DNA of 64,000 bases from assembly GCF_000006565.2 (NCBI RefSeq), contig NC_031478.1:6596212-6660211 (forward strand), in the 5' to 3' direction. This stretch comes from Toxoplasma gondii ME49 (taxonomy: Eukaryota > Apicomplexa > Conoidasida > Eucoccidiorida > Sarcocystidae). This document shows, piece after piece, positions 11,056 to 21,383 of this stretch. Below the pieces are notes generated by a model that had not been told where the DNA came from, did no database searches, and saw only the letters and a list, made by a program, of their open reading frames with translations. The position numbers and the translations under genes are program-made. Position 1 is the first letter of the stretch. Each line of letters opens with the position of its first letter.

Positions 11056-13563
11056 TCAGTTTTCCCGGTTCGTGAGAACAGGGGCCGGAAGTTTGGTAGT
11101 CCCAGCCATTAGAGGGATGGAGTGTTTTTGTCTGAAAGTAACAAGTGCGTTCGGCGTCCGGCCCCAGGCCATCGGCACGCCTGTAGAGGTGGATTTATTA
11201 CCGGAGGCACCGGTCTTGTATTCTGTAGGATGAACTCTGCAGGAGAGTAGTGACGTGTTACGTGGAGGGTTTGAGCGAAGTACGCTCGTGATACGTCGGC
11301 TGCAGTGCACCTGACTATCGACAAAAGCGGAAACTCACGGCCGAAATGTGTGACGCAACGCAGTCCTTGATATTTCAAAAATATGTTGCAATTTTGGAGT
11401 TGAAATGTTTGGATCTGTTTCCTGCCGACGTGTACCAAGTATCAACTTCTCAGGTAATCAGCGATGGCTGGAAAATTCAGGCTGCAGGAAGCTGTCTCTA
11501 CAGGGGGGATGGGTAGAGCGGAGACTTGAGCAGTCATCATTCAGAAAGACGCCACCATGCACATCAGCTATTCTCACTGTGGAGCACCAGACGGCGGTAA
11601 CTCCTGTCAAGCGGGAATATTCAACCCTAAATGTTTTTTCACTTAAGGCACGCAGCTGTTCTGGCACGCCGGTAGAAACGTAAATGCCCGGCTTCGCACG
11701 TACTATCGTCAGTTTACGTGTATTGTGGTTCCACCGGTAGCAGTAGTGTAGTGGTATGCGGCAGTCGGAGTTTTCAGCTGTGTTCTCCACCGTAAGGCAG
11801 TGGACGAATTAATTCGTGCGCTGCAGCACCATGTGTGTACATCTAGCTAAAGTCCCACCCGTCCGGAAGAAACCTGCGGTATTTCAGAGATTCGTCGCAT
11901 CGTGTTACAAACTCCCCTTCTGAACTAGTTTGGAGGGTGCGAATTGTGCTACGAGAGAGAGAGACTGGTTCCGGGCCATCCCGCCGTTCCTGACTGCAAA
12001 AAATGATACGCAGACAGAGAAGAGCGACTTAACACTGGAGTTCTCCCTGCGAGAGGACTCTCAAATAACCACAGAATAGAGTTCTGCGACGTCGATTGTT
12101 GGGATTCGGAGTTATTCTCACGATAGCCGAGAGATCTACCTCCTTTCGAGAAGTGATATGTGAGGGGGCGCACGTTCATTTTAGCCGCGTGCGTTGGTAT
12201 CCCATGGCCCCACATCACGTCGAAATTTATGAAGTCATCGATGTGGTCTATCGTGTACGTCCATTCTAGAACGACGGTATGACCACCACCTTCGCAGCAT
12301 CATTGCTGCTCTGGGACACCACCCTCTCTAATTCTCCATTCTCCGACGCAGTCGCAAACTCTACAACTCATGTTACGTGCGCTTCAGCACTCAAACAGAG
12401 ACGGTTTACCAGAGCGTCATGTAGACCGAGGTCGATTGCGAAGTCAGCAGCTCTGGAACCTGCCCTCGACGCCGTGGCATCCCAGTCGTCATGTAATGTG
12501 GGCACAAGTGCGCTGTCCGTTGCATTCCATGTGCAATATCCAACTCCAAAAAGACTGTCATAGTTCTACCATATGCTAAGAAGATTGATACGATAGAATC
12601 CTATCGAAAAGACTTCTATTAAGGGTGCAGAAAGCCAAGAAACTGCCTGCCCTTTTTGCCGAGTATTCGTGTATGAAATGAAGGACTTTCGGGGAGCGTG
12701 GCATAACATAAGCAGACTAGTGGCACTTCAGAAATACACTCCATTTGTTGCAGTTGCGGCGTACTAGTGCTTTGAGGCACGTTTCTGTCAAAGTGGAGGG
12801 TTTATCTGTACCCCGATCACGGCTGCACTGCCTCTGTCCAAATGGTACACATGGGGGTGTCTCATAACGAGTGTCAATTCATGCGTGCCTCATGACTCGT
12901 CTCCGTGCTGTTCTGTCTACAGTGCGACTACGTCGGCCACCTCCGAACGTTACACAGGTAGCTTACAGATGAGTTCAGTACGAAGAAGTCCGTGTGCGAC
13001 ACACAACCGGATAAAGAAGTGGCTCAGATTTCCTTTTTGTGTCCGGATCGGAACCGGCGTTCCTGAATACTGCCAAAATTATCCGCTGATCGTCCGGCAA
13101 CGTAAATACGCGGCTGTCCAGCGACTCGTCCTGCAGACTGCGTGCGGGTCGCAACTCGAATCCTTCACACAACGAAATTTCGGTAACCACTCCCTGCGCC
13201 ACAGAACACACGTACTCCAGTCGAGACGAAAATATCTCTAAGCGACGCTGCTCACGAGCACGAGGCCGGCACCTGCCGTCCCAGTGAAGGTAGTCTATAT
13301 TGAGTAATCAAGCCTTCGTCATAGGGGGCGTGTCGTTGTCCAAGAAAGTGGATCGTGCAGTGCGCTGGGAAGGTGGAGTGTGCACTACCAACGGTATCGT
13401 GAACTAGGAACACTTGTGTTGCTAATCTACGTTCGCAGATACCAAACGCCCAGAGTTGTGCTTGGCGCGTTGTCGCCGTAGCACAATCCCACTGCAACCG
13501 CCTCTTTGCCTTGTCCGCGGAATCTGAGTCTGGCAGAATCGCAGCATCGTAGAATACACACAT
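11056..13563 (-). pseudogene. Interrupted, mutually similar protein-like segments
   Basis: Read on the minus strand, several short open segments look protein-like but are broken by stops and frame changes. Near 13225 a DIFVSTGV-like string is seen, near 11665 a GIYVSTGVP string and near 11190 an STSTGVP string. Near 12190 a GHGIP string lies in a comparable position, and a GTGAGAATA word downstream of it is shared with the 11.66-kb segment. Spacings are about 480 to 1000 bp. At 12300-12560 one frame is protein-like but carries an internal TGA. This suggests a decayed multi-domain gene, or a real gene with one domain per exon that I could not assemble. I do not recognise the family with any confidence. 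Confidence 0.25.
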
Positions 13564-14180
13564 GTAGAATTCTGCAGCGTTTTTTTTCTCATTCGGTGCT
13601 ACCGTCGCACTTTGCCGTTCTCAGCCGACACAACGGTGTCGAGATCTCCTCTCGTTTCGGATCAACCCGACTTCCTGAATGCGCTCGCGTTCCACCGACT
13701 CTGTAGGGGAAGAGCTGTGGCCACACAACCACCGGTATACAAGCGTTCCGTTGGCACACCGTGAAGGCGTTTCCTAGGCCCAAGCAAGAAGAAGATGCGG
13801 AAGGTGTGGACGAAGTGCACGTGCGTGCAAAGCTTTCAGTTTGCCGAGAGCTTTCTCACGTTTCCTTTTCACACAGGGGGAGCGGCGCACGTCGCGCCCA
13901 GGTGGTTGTGCCGAGCTTGCTTCCTTTTCTGCGAAGAGTAGGAGCCGGGACCGAGAGACAGGCGCGTTGTCGGGTTAAGTTTTTCTACGATTTCGCTAGA
14001 AGAAACACTTCCCCCTTTTCTCAGAAAGCTCAGGTCCATCTGGATGCTTGGATCACTTGACAAGCTGCGCAAACACGACAGGTTTCGGCGTCTCGCAGCC
14101 TCGTTTCCCGGCTGGTGTCCGGGTGTAGCGCGCTCTGGGGTGCGGACATTTCCTGCTCGTAACTTTCCCTGCCGGTCTCG

Positions 14181-14187
14181 AGAGACG
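14181..14187 (+). promoter_or_regulatory. WGAGACG word upstream of the acidic-protein gene
   Basis: An exact AGAGACG lies about 750 bp upstream of the start codon at 14941. It has the same form as the known T. gondii promoter heptamer, but the distance makes the role uncertain. Confidence 0.25.
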
Positions 14188-14940
14188 GCTGATCTCAACT
14201 CAAAATCTTCTTTTCAGTCATCTTCACTCGCCAAAACAAGATAATTTTGGGGCGACGACTCCCTTCAGTCGCTTCAACTTGAAGAAGTTCGCTTCGCGTT
14301 AGGGGACAGAAAGGAGCGGTTCCTCGTCCGGTGCCGTTTCACGCCAACGTTCGCCCTTCGCTTGAGGGTTGCGGTCCGTCAGTTTGCTTTGCTGTGTGGT
14401 GGAATGTGTTCTTTTTAGCCTTTGTCATTTCCCTTTCCAGCAGGCTGCTGTTATCCACAGGACTTCCTCTGTACGCAGGCGGTTGTGCCACGAACACGGA
14501 CTGCATCGCGATTCCTGCCTGTTCTGGGAACGGCCCGTCTTCACAGTTTTTCAGCTCTCCGAGAAACGATAGTATCAGCTCCGATTCTCTAATAGTAGTT
14601 TTGCGGGATAACGGCATCACTCTGGGCGGATTTATTCAGGTTTTGCGCCCCAAGTTTGGTCATCATCATCGTACCAAAAACAGTGGGCATCTTCTTTCTC
14701 CAGTCTCTCAAATCCACGCTCGACTACAGTTTCTTTCGAGTGCTAAGCTCCCATGTTCAATTCTTTCTAGCGTTTTCGAAGGGCCCTCTGCTGTCTTAAC
14801 CTTTCTCGACACCCTTGGCTGTTTCTGACAAAACGTTCATCTCATCTTGGGAAGTCTGTTGAAGGGTGACCCTGTCGTAAAAGTGGGTGAGAGCAACTTT
14901 CCTTGGTTTTCTGCCGGATTAGTTCCCATCTTCTCCCACA

Positions 14941-16514
14941 ATGAGAACCACGTCAGCTCCATCTGAGGAGGATCCCACACAGAAGCCCCCCAAGGTGGCG
15001 GCCGAGGACGAGGAAGAAGTTGATGGTGAGTTCTGTTCTGATCTGCTGTCGGCCGCACCGTGTCATCGTCTTGAAAAATATGAATTCTGAGGTCTCTCAA
15101 ACGTGTGCGGTTCTTCAGCAACTTTGTGCCTATTTTTTTTCTTGTTGAAGTGTGCATTCTCCGAAACTGTCTCATTTTCTTCAGCGCAAATTCACCTGTT
15201 CCTACAAAGGAAGGATGTCGTACTTCAGTGTCAGAATTTCTGTGCCGTGTCTGTGACTGGGAATCGCGAATGAAACGGTTTCGCTAGAGTCCATTACCAC
15301 CTCGCGTACGCTGAGGGACAAGATTATGTTTTTCTGGATAGGAAATGGTATCGCTTCCAGCGTGCGGCGCGGCTGGCCTCAGAAGATTTATGGGGTGGGT
15401 GTGTCTTCCGGCAAAACGAATGTTAGAACCTACTTTCGGAACTGTTCGATCGAGGGGCACTTGATCCAACGAAGTGCGTCCCTAGAAACGCACAGCTGAA
15501 TAGAGTTTTCGTGGTTTTTTGAGATGACATATTTTCTCGTGCGAGTGCCAGAGAACACCGGGACCATCGAGCACCTGAAACACAGTCAACGTGCCAGCTG
15601 TGAAGGACTTCTCTCGTCCTTGACCGTGCTTGTGTTTCAAGCAAGCGAAGAGTGCATGTTTTTCTCGCGGGAGACCTGCCGTTCTTGGCCGTCATTTTTA
15701 TCATCTCCTCCCGGACGTCTTCTCCCGTAGACCGAGTATCAACTTGCATGCGCAGAAGAACGGAGGTCCGTTAGACAGAGGCTTCGAAGGTCGAAACGAG
15801 GAGTCCAACGTGCAGTATATCCATCCCATGGAGCCGCTTTAAAGGTTGCTGCCTCCTCTGTAGATTCCAGTCACGCTTTGTTTCGTGCATGCTTTTTTAG
15901 CATCCAGACACGGACTGCCGCCCTTCCTACGGCGCCTCCATTTGCGTACGCTGTGCGTGGGCCTGTCATGCACCGCGGTCGGATTTGGGTATGTTTCCCC
16001 TCTGCGTTTAGAAGTCGAGGAAGACGGAGACGCTTACGAAGAAGACGAAGGCGACGAGGACGTGGAAGAAGAGGAGGTGGAAGAGGAGTATGTTTCCGAC
16101 GAAGAAGACGAGGAGTTCGAGGAAGCGGCTGCGGGGGGCGGCAAGAAGCTGGCTGGCAACGGGCATGGGGTAAAGCGGCGCCGCGAGGAGGAAGAGGAAG
16201 AAGAAGACGAGGAGGAAGAGGAGGAGTTCGTCGATGATGAGGATGATAGCGAAGAGGCCAGCGACGACGAGCAAGAGGACGAGGACGGCGACCCAGAGGG
16301 CGCAGACGGTTCAGTTCAGTCCGACGAAGAAGACTCTGAAGACGGTGAAGAAGGTCACGCCGGCGCTCCGTTTGCGGGGAACGCGAGTGGTTCCCAAGAC
16401 GAAGAAGAGGATGGAGACGAGGTCGAGGAAATCGAAGTTGGAGAGGAAGAGGAGGACGAGGAAGACGAAGAGGATGGCGACCCCGGCCCGGCGAAGAGGA
16501 GACGGGCGGCGTAA
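14941..16514 (+). CDS. Prothymosin-like highly acidic nuclear protein
   Basis: Exon 1 is 14941-15025 and exon 2 is 16012-16514 (stop TAA). The phases match (28 codons plus one base, then a two-base start), giving 195 residues. The start is the only ATG in exon 1, in ACA-ATG-A context. The protein is dominated by Glu and Asp runs from residue 22 to 185, interrupted by a short basic patch (KRRR) near residue 80, and ends in GPAKRRRAA. A long acidic body with a C-terminal basic nuclear signal is the layout of prothymosin/parathymosin and of acidic histone-chaperone tails, so a role in handling histones or chromatin is likely but inferred. The whole protein should be disordered. The intron of 986 bp is long for the gene, and a small unseen exon inside it cannot be excluded. 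Confidence 0.72.
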
Positions 16515-19282
16515 ACGTGCTGAAATCAGAACCCCAGTTCCGACGATCGTTTTGTACCTGGCAAAGAACAAAAAAATCCGTTTTCTCTTGGCAGATGCTT
16601 GGGCCCTATACATATCTGACCATAGATAAGTACGCGGTTCTGTACTCGACGCGTGCATACGGTTAGCGCATTATGCTCCTCTTCTCTTGCGCGCGTTCGT
16701 GACATTGACATCGCGTTCTTGAGGCAGGCCCTTTGCCGGGACGTAGGCGACGGAGCAGAACCTTCCCCACGGTACCTGCTCGAATTTGCGGCGCCTTGTT
16801 TCTTATGGGGTTGGGCGTCGTCGCGAGGATACTCGTTTCCATGGATGCGCTACTTGGCTTCCCGGTTTCCCCCATCGCAGCGGTTCTTTCGTTGCCACAT
16901 GTAGCCTGACCTGGCTTTCGAGGAACTGAGCTCAGTTGCTTCATTTTTTCTCGCCACTCTCCTCGTAACTGCCAACTAAGTGCCATGCGAATGTGGACTG
17001 GTTGTTGTAGTCTTGAAAAAAAACAAATTCTAGGCTTAAGGGTGCGCGTCGCGCAACAGACACGAATCAGTCTTGAAGATAGTTTTCATTTTTTCTGCGA
17101 TATCCCATCAAGGCACATGTACCAAGGAATTCGATGAAGTTAATAGACTAGGGATACTGCGGATACCAGGAACAGCGCGTCTGTCAGTTTTAACCAGTCT
17201 GTTTCCAGAGACATTCGCGGCTTCTTTCGTGGAGCTCGAGACGCAAGCACACACAATGAAAGTGCGTCGGGAATGTATCTCGCTTTCTTCTCTTGTGTCT
17301 TCCTGGATTCTACGTAGAGGATCCAAATCGGTGGCCGTTTTCTGTAACAACCTTCCTCGCCTTGGGAACAAGACATTCTTTCTCCTTACCAGTTAAAAAA
17401 GCAACAGCACGCTGAAGGAGCCGCCTCAAAAGCCCGCAACTCGACTAGAAAAGCCACCAGGTGCCTTGTAACATTCGCGCCACCACAAAAAAACAGCTTC
17501 TTGCAGCATTCACGATCTGCCCCTCTTTTCTTCTGCTCCGACAGTGGTTCAGCGTACATCGAATTTGTTACCTTAGATCAGGTTGCTATCTGACACACGC
17601 CTATGGGAGTAGAAAAGTCGTGAAAAAGCGATGCTACGCAATCCTCAATGAGCATCTGTGATCATTCGTGTGAAGCCGGCTCATCCTCGAAGCTAGACAA
17701 TTTAGGGTATGATATTAAAAGTGGATATTGTGTCTCTACAACTGATCAGCAGTCCAGAACTGTTCAACTATAATCGACATGGGACCGCAGAGCAGAAGCG
17801 AGCGCAAAAAGGTATGAATGTGTGCTGCCGCTTGTGTGATATCAGCTTTTCCGGTTCTACAGCGCACTTTACTTAGCGAATGTTTAGTTGTACTTTCCCA
17901 GTGTGCATTTGCGACGCAAACGAATGTGACGGCTTTCTGCGTGTCCTTGAGGAGCGCAGTGCAAACTCCAAGCTTGTGCGAAATTGAGGAGCTCCACTTG
18001 GTCAGGATAAAAGGCGTCTTGAGGCGGAAGCCAAGGTTAGAAGTCTTGCACTGATGTAATTATCGTTCAAGCACTCTGTTAGTCACTTGAGACACAATCT
18101 CCAGCCCAAAACCATAACTTCATGACCTTGTTTGTGATTCAGCCACAACAATGATTTTTCCAGTTCATTCCCCAATCTAAAAGAGTAATTTCCTTTTCCG
18201 TTCTGGCGTGTTGAACTGTAAGCGACGCAAGTCGCATCTGTGGCGAATCTCTACAGACTACCCCTCGATTCAAACTACCGTTATTCACCCATGAGAGAAC
18301 AAAAGGCATTCCCACACTAGAGCATGGATCCAGTAAAAAAAGAAAATCAAGATCAAAACCGGTGGACCCACTCGTCGTACACACTCCCCTGAAACGGCTT
18401 ATAATAATCGTGTCTCAGAGTTTCCCACGGTACGATGGTTTTGATTGTACACACGCCTGAGTGGTTGTTTTCTCTCGTTGTAACAGCATTCTGGACAAAC
18501 TCCATTTGCACGCTAAGTGGAGACGCCTGCTTTTCCGCGCGTTTCTGACAGTGCTGGGGTGACCGATCGCAGGAATTCACTACTGCTGAAACGTGCATCC
18601 TGGCACTCCTCTAAACATATATTCACTAAGATCGATAAATCCACATCTAGTCCTCCCTAAGATTGGACCAACAGACTCTGCATCGTTGATCCGCACAGTT
18701 CAACCCTGTACTGCTTAACTCATTTACTTAGAGTTATGTTCGCTATTCTGTCTTACCCGTTCTGAGACGCGCATGCTATTCAATTCACGCCATCTCCAAC
18801 GTGGCTGAGAGGTCGAAGATTCCGCTCTTTTTGGCGCATCGATCTCTCTGCGAAAGGCGAAGAAAAAGGCAAACTTTACCTGTCCTTTGCGAGCTCGGGT
18901 CTCAGAAACCAACTCGACGCGCGTGCTGAAGTAGCTAGCTCGACTCTCTCCAGAGACGAACTGGCAATACGAGAAAACCGGTCGAGCAGCCAGATGACGA
19001 TTGCTCTGCGCACACATTCAGCCCCGGCGCAAGCCAAAAAGATGCCTGGAAGTCTGGAAGGCAGTTCTCCACTCTAGCATCGCTGATCTGATCCCGCTGT
19101 GTGAGAATGCATCCAGTAATATCCAGGAACAGCAGCTAACATCAAAGGGTTCTGCGACTCTGCTAACTCTTTTTGTATTCTTTGAGCTTTCGTTGAATTT
19201 CCTAGTAATTTTTTTCCACGTTGTCTATCTTGGCCAAAGAGGTGACCGTACCGGGTGGACCTGGGCACCTGTCGGACGAGCG
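16515..19282. other. Intergenic stretch
   Basis: I see no gene, RNA gene or repeat here. It holds the 3' flank of the acidic-protein gene and the 3' flank of the minus-strand exon that ends at 19283. A minus frame at 18724-19017 has no start or splice support. Confidence 0.5.
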
Positions 19283-19777
19283 CTAGAAGATCGTCGAGGA
19301 TGATGTTTCATATTTCCTGGATTCCTTGGCTTTCTCTTCGCGTGGCGACTCCTCACCTTTCGATCGCCTCCTTTTATCTTTCTTCGGCTTCGTCAAAGAG
19401 ACCCCCAGACATACCACGGAGCCTGTCAACCGCATTTTCTTTGGGGCTTTCTGTTGGGTACTCTTTGCATGCGTGGCTGCTAGATCTGAACAGCGAAGGT
19501 CGTCCAGGTGCTCGCTGTCTCGCGTATAAAAATCTTTTCCCTCCGAGGTCGAGATTTTCTTAGAGAGGGAGGAGGGGTTGCCTACGGTTCTCCCAGTCAC
19601 TTCTAGCGTCGGTTCTTTCCCTTCGTCGGCGTTGCATCTATCGAACATCCACCTCGAAAAAGCGGACGAACCATAGTCACTGTCTGCTGTTTTTCGGTCT
19701 CTGTCCTCGCCAGGGAAGAGTTCACTTGCTTTTCCATCCCCCTCTTTGTTTTTTCCACCCAACAAAATACCCCTTAT
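19283..19777 (-). CDS. Probable terminal exon of a basic hypothetical protein
   Basis: On the minus strand a strong pyrimidine tract and CTGCAG acceptor precede position 19777, followed by a 165-codon open frame (164 residues plus a TAG stop at 19285-19283). The frame is hydrophilic. It has an acidic/polar first half (GEDRDRKTADSD) and a Lys/Arg-rich end (KPKKDKRRR) that looks like a nuclear or nucleolar signal. The frame also reads openly through the acceptor to an ATG at 19837, so a single-exon 184-residue version is possible. Upstream exons would lie at 19.9-20.6 kb, where weaker coding segments exist. The family is not recognised. Confidence 0.42.
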   Translation of the reverse strand: MRGILLGGKNKEGDGKASELFPGEDRDRKTADSDYGSSAFSRWMFDRCNADEGKEPTLEVTGRTVGNPSSLSKKISTSEGKDFYTRDSEHLDDLRCSDLAATHAKSTQQKAPKKMRLTGSVVCLGVSLTKPKKDKRRRSKGEESPREEKAKESRKYETSSSTIF

Positions 19778-20274
19778 CTGCAGATGGAGAGAACTAAGAG
19801 ACACAACAGAGAAGTGTTGAGCACAGGGTGTATGCATTGCTCGCGCAGCCTCAGAAGTCTTTCGGTCTTTGTTCCCACGTGCAAGGTGCCAGCTTCGACG
19901 CCTTCCCCTCTGTCTTTCGTTTATTTTTCCGGGAAAACAGGTTGCTTTCCGTGCGCGTCAAGCTCCAGTGTATGTTTTCTGTGCCGCCTTAACAGGAGAA
20001 AACTTCCAGACAACGCAAGAATCCGGTTGTCGGTGCGTGGTAGCTGAGGCGTGTGCTCGCGCTCCACAAGCGACTTCGTTCCCCCAGAGAGGGAAATCTG
20101 TACATTTTATCTCGACATGACACGCTTGTCGATCCTCGATACTGGTATTCCTCTCAGATTGAACCGGTGAGGTCGCTGCTCTTTTAAGCTGGGGCACAAC
20201 CCTGCCGTAACCGTCAGTGTCGCGGCTGCGTTGTTGTCGCTTCTACCTTTTCACATTATCCTTTCAAATGATTA

Positions 20275-20614
20275 TTATCTTCCCGTCCCACTTGCGATTT
20301 TTGCTTTCTTTTGCTTTCGCCAGTCTCTGGCACCAGGTGGATCCGTTCGTTGCTTGACACCCTTGCACTTCTCTGTGGAGCTGGTCTTTCCCCGATCTGT
20401 TGCCTCGTTCTGAACAAAGAACGGACAACCCTGATCATTATTTTTGTCACCATTATTCTGGATTTCTATACTTGCTCGATCGCCTTCGACCTTTCCCACA
20501 GTCAAAAATTTTCTTTCTCGGGTCGCAACATCCTCAGGGACCGTCTCAATGTTGTTAAACGGTCCCCCAGTTCCGCTTGCTGCTATCCGATTTCGTTTTT
20601 GCCCTGAGAAAAAA
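20275..20614 (-). CDS. Candidate internal exon, hypothetical
   Basis: A minus-strand open segment follows a good acceptor (TTTTTTCTCAG, upper edge 20614) and has a hydrophilic, protein-like sequence including GPFNNIETVPEDVATRERKF. A frame-matched donor could not be fixed. Another segment at about 20060-20180, after a CCCCAG acceptor, may belong to the same transcript and join the exon at 19283-19777. The model is incomplete and could be wrong. Confidence 0.25.
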
Positions 20615-20811
20615 TGCTGTGTTATCATTTCGACTTGGTCCTCGTGTGAGGACTTCTCTTCGTTTCAATCCGTCTGCGTCTCGCTCCTCCTTTTACACAG
20701 CTGTCCTCTGTATCGTTCTCTGTATTGCTCGCTGGCACTTGCGAGCAAGGTGCCGCTTCTGCCTGTCGACGCGCGCATCAAGAAGGCATCGTTTGCTTCC
20801 GGGTAGTTTTC

Positions 20812-21063
20812 TTATGGCTGTTCCCTGACAGCTCGGGCGCGGAAAATCGCATCTAGCACGCGCTTCACGTGGCTCGTCAGAAGAGGAGAGAGACGACACC
20901 GAAACTTTGAAGAACGGATGACGAAGAGTTCCAGCAGCGCCTCGAGGCAGTCTGCGGTCTGCCAGCTGTATGTACACCCCGCTTTCCAGGAGATCCAGCT
21001 GCTCTCGGGCGCCAGCACATTGACGAGGCAGCGAGGGTCACTGGGGGCGTGGACTTGAGTCAT
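20812..21063 (-). CDS. Small hypothetical protein (83 residues) or first exon
   Basis: The minus-strand ATG at 21063-21061 opens an 83-residue frame. It has a globular look, four to five cysteines, several tryptophans, and a helical C-terminal half containing LLTSHVKRVLDAIFRARAV. It ends at a TAA. It could be a complete small gene or the first exon of the minus-strand gene whose later exons lie at 19.3-20.6 kb; the GTGAAG and GTCAGG words inside it are possible donors. It faces the AP2-like gene across 320 bp, so both could share a divergent promoter. No family is recognised. Confidence 0.4.
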   Translation of the reverse strand: MTQVHAPSDPRCLVNVLAPESSWISWKAGCTYSWQTADCLEALLELFVIRSSKFRCRLSPLLTSHVKRVLDAIFRARAVREQP

Positions 21064-21383
21064 TTCTCGTGTTTTTAGCTCACCGTTTGGTGATCGCTTG
21101 AGAAGAAAAGGATAAACCGGTGAAAGACCGGAGTTCCCGTTCGAAACTGGACGGACCTACGCTTATAGCCCGTGCCGAGGGCCAACACGAAAGCGTCCAA
21201 GTACCCGCAAACCAAGTTGCGACGCGTGCAGAAACAATCGAAACGTGGGTTGCGTTTTTCCGAATGTTCCAAGCTCAGCAAAAATCCACCGTCTACTACA
21301 TCTAAAGCAGACACTCTGCTCATCCGTGCCTGCCTCTCAGCGTCCCCGGTTTCGCGGCTCTCTCGTCGCCTTTTCACTTCTCG
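21064..21383. promoter_or_regulatory. Putative divergent promoter and 5' UTRs
   Basis: This 320-bp gap separates the start of the minus-strand 83-residue frame from the start codon of the plus-strand AP2-like gene. If both genes are real, the gap must hold both promoters and both 5' UTRs, unless one transcript starts inside its neighbour. No specific element is assigned. Confidence 0.3.

Larger units (their letters stand above)
10912..14940. other. Long intergenic stretch
   Basis: No complete gene is supported. It contains the 3' flank of the secreted gene, the minus-strand interrupted segments described separately (11056-13563), and about 1 kb of C/T-rich upstream sequence of the gene at 14941, including an AGAGACG word at 14181-14187. 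An open plus frame at 14331-14828 lacks other support. Confidence 0.5.

Noticed and set aside
14331..14828. 165-codon plus frame upstream of the acidic-protein gene
   Set aside because: It lies in the pyrimidine-rich upstream region, has no splice link to the gene at 14941 and no recognisable motif.
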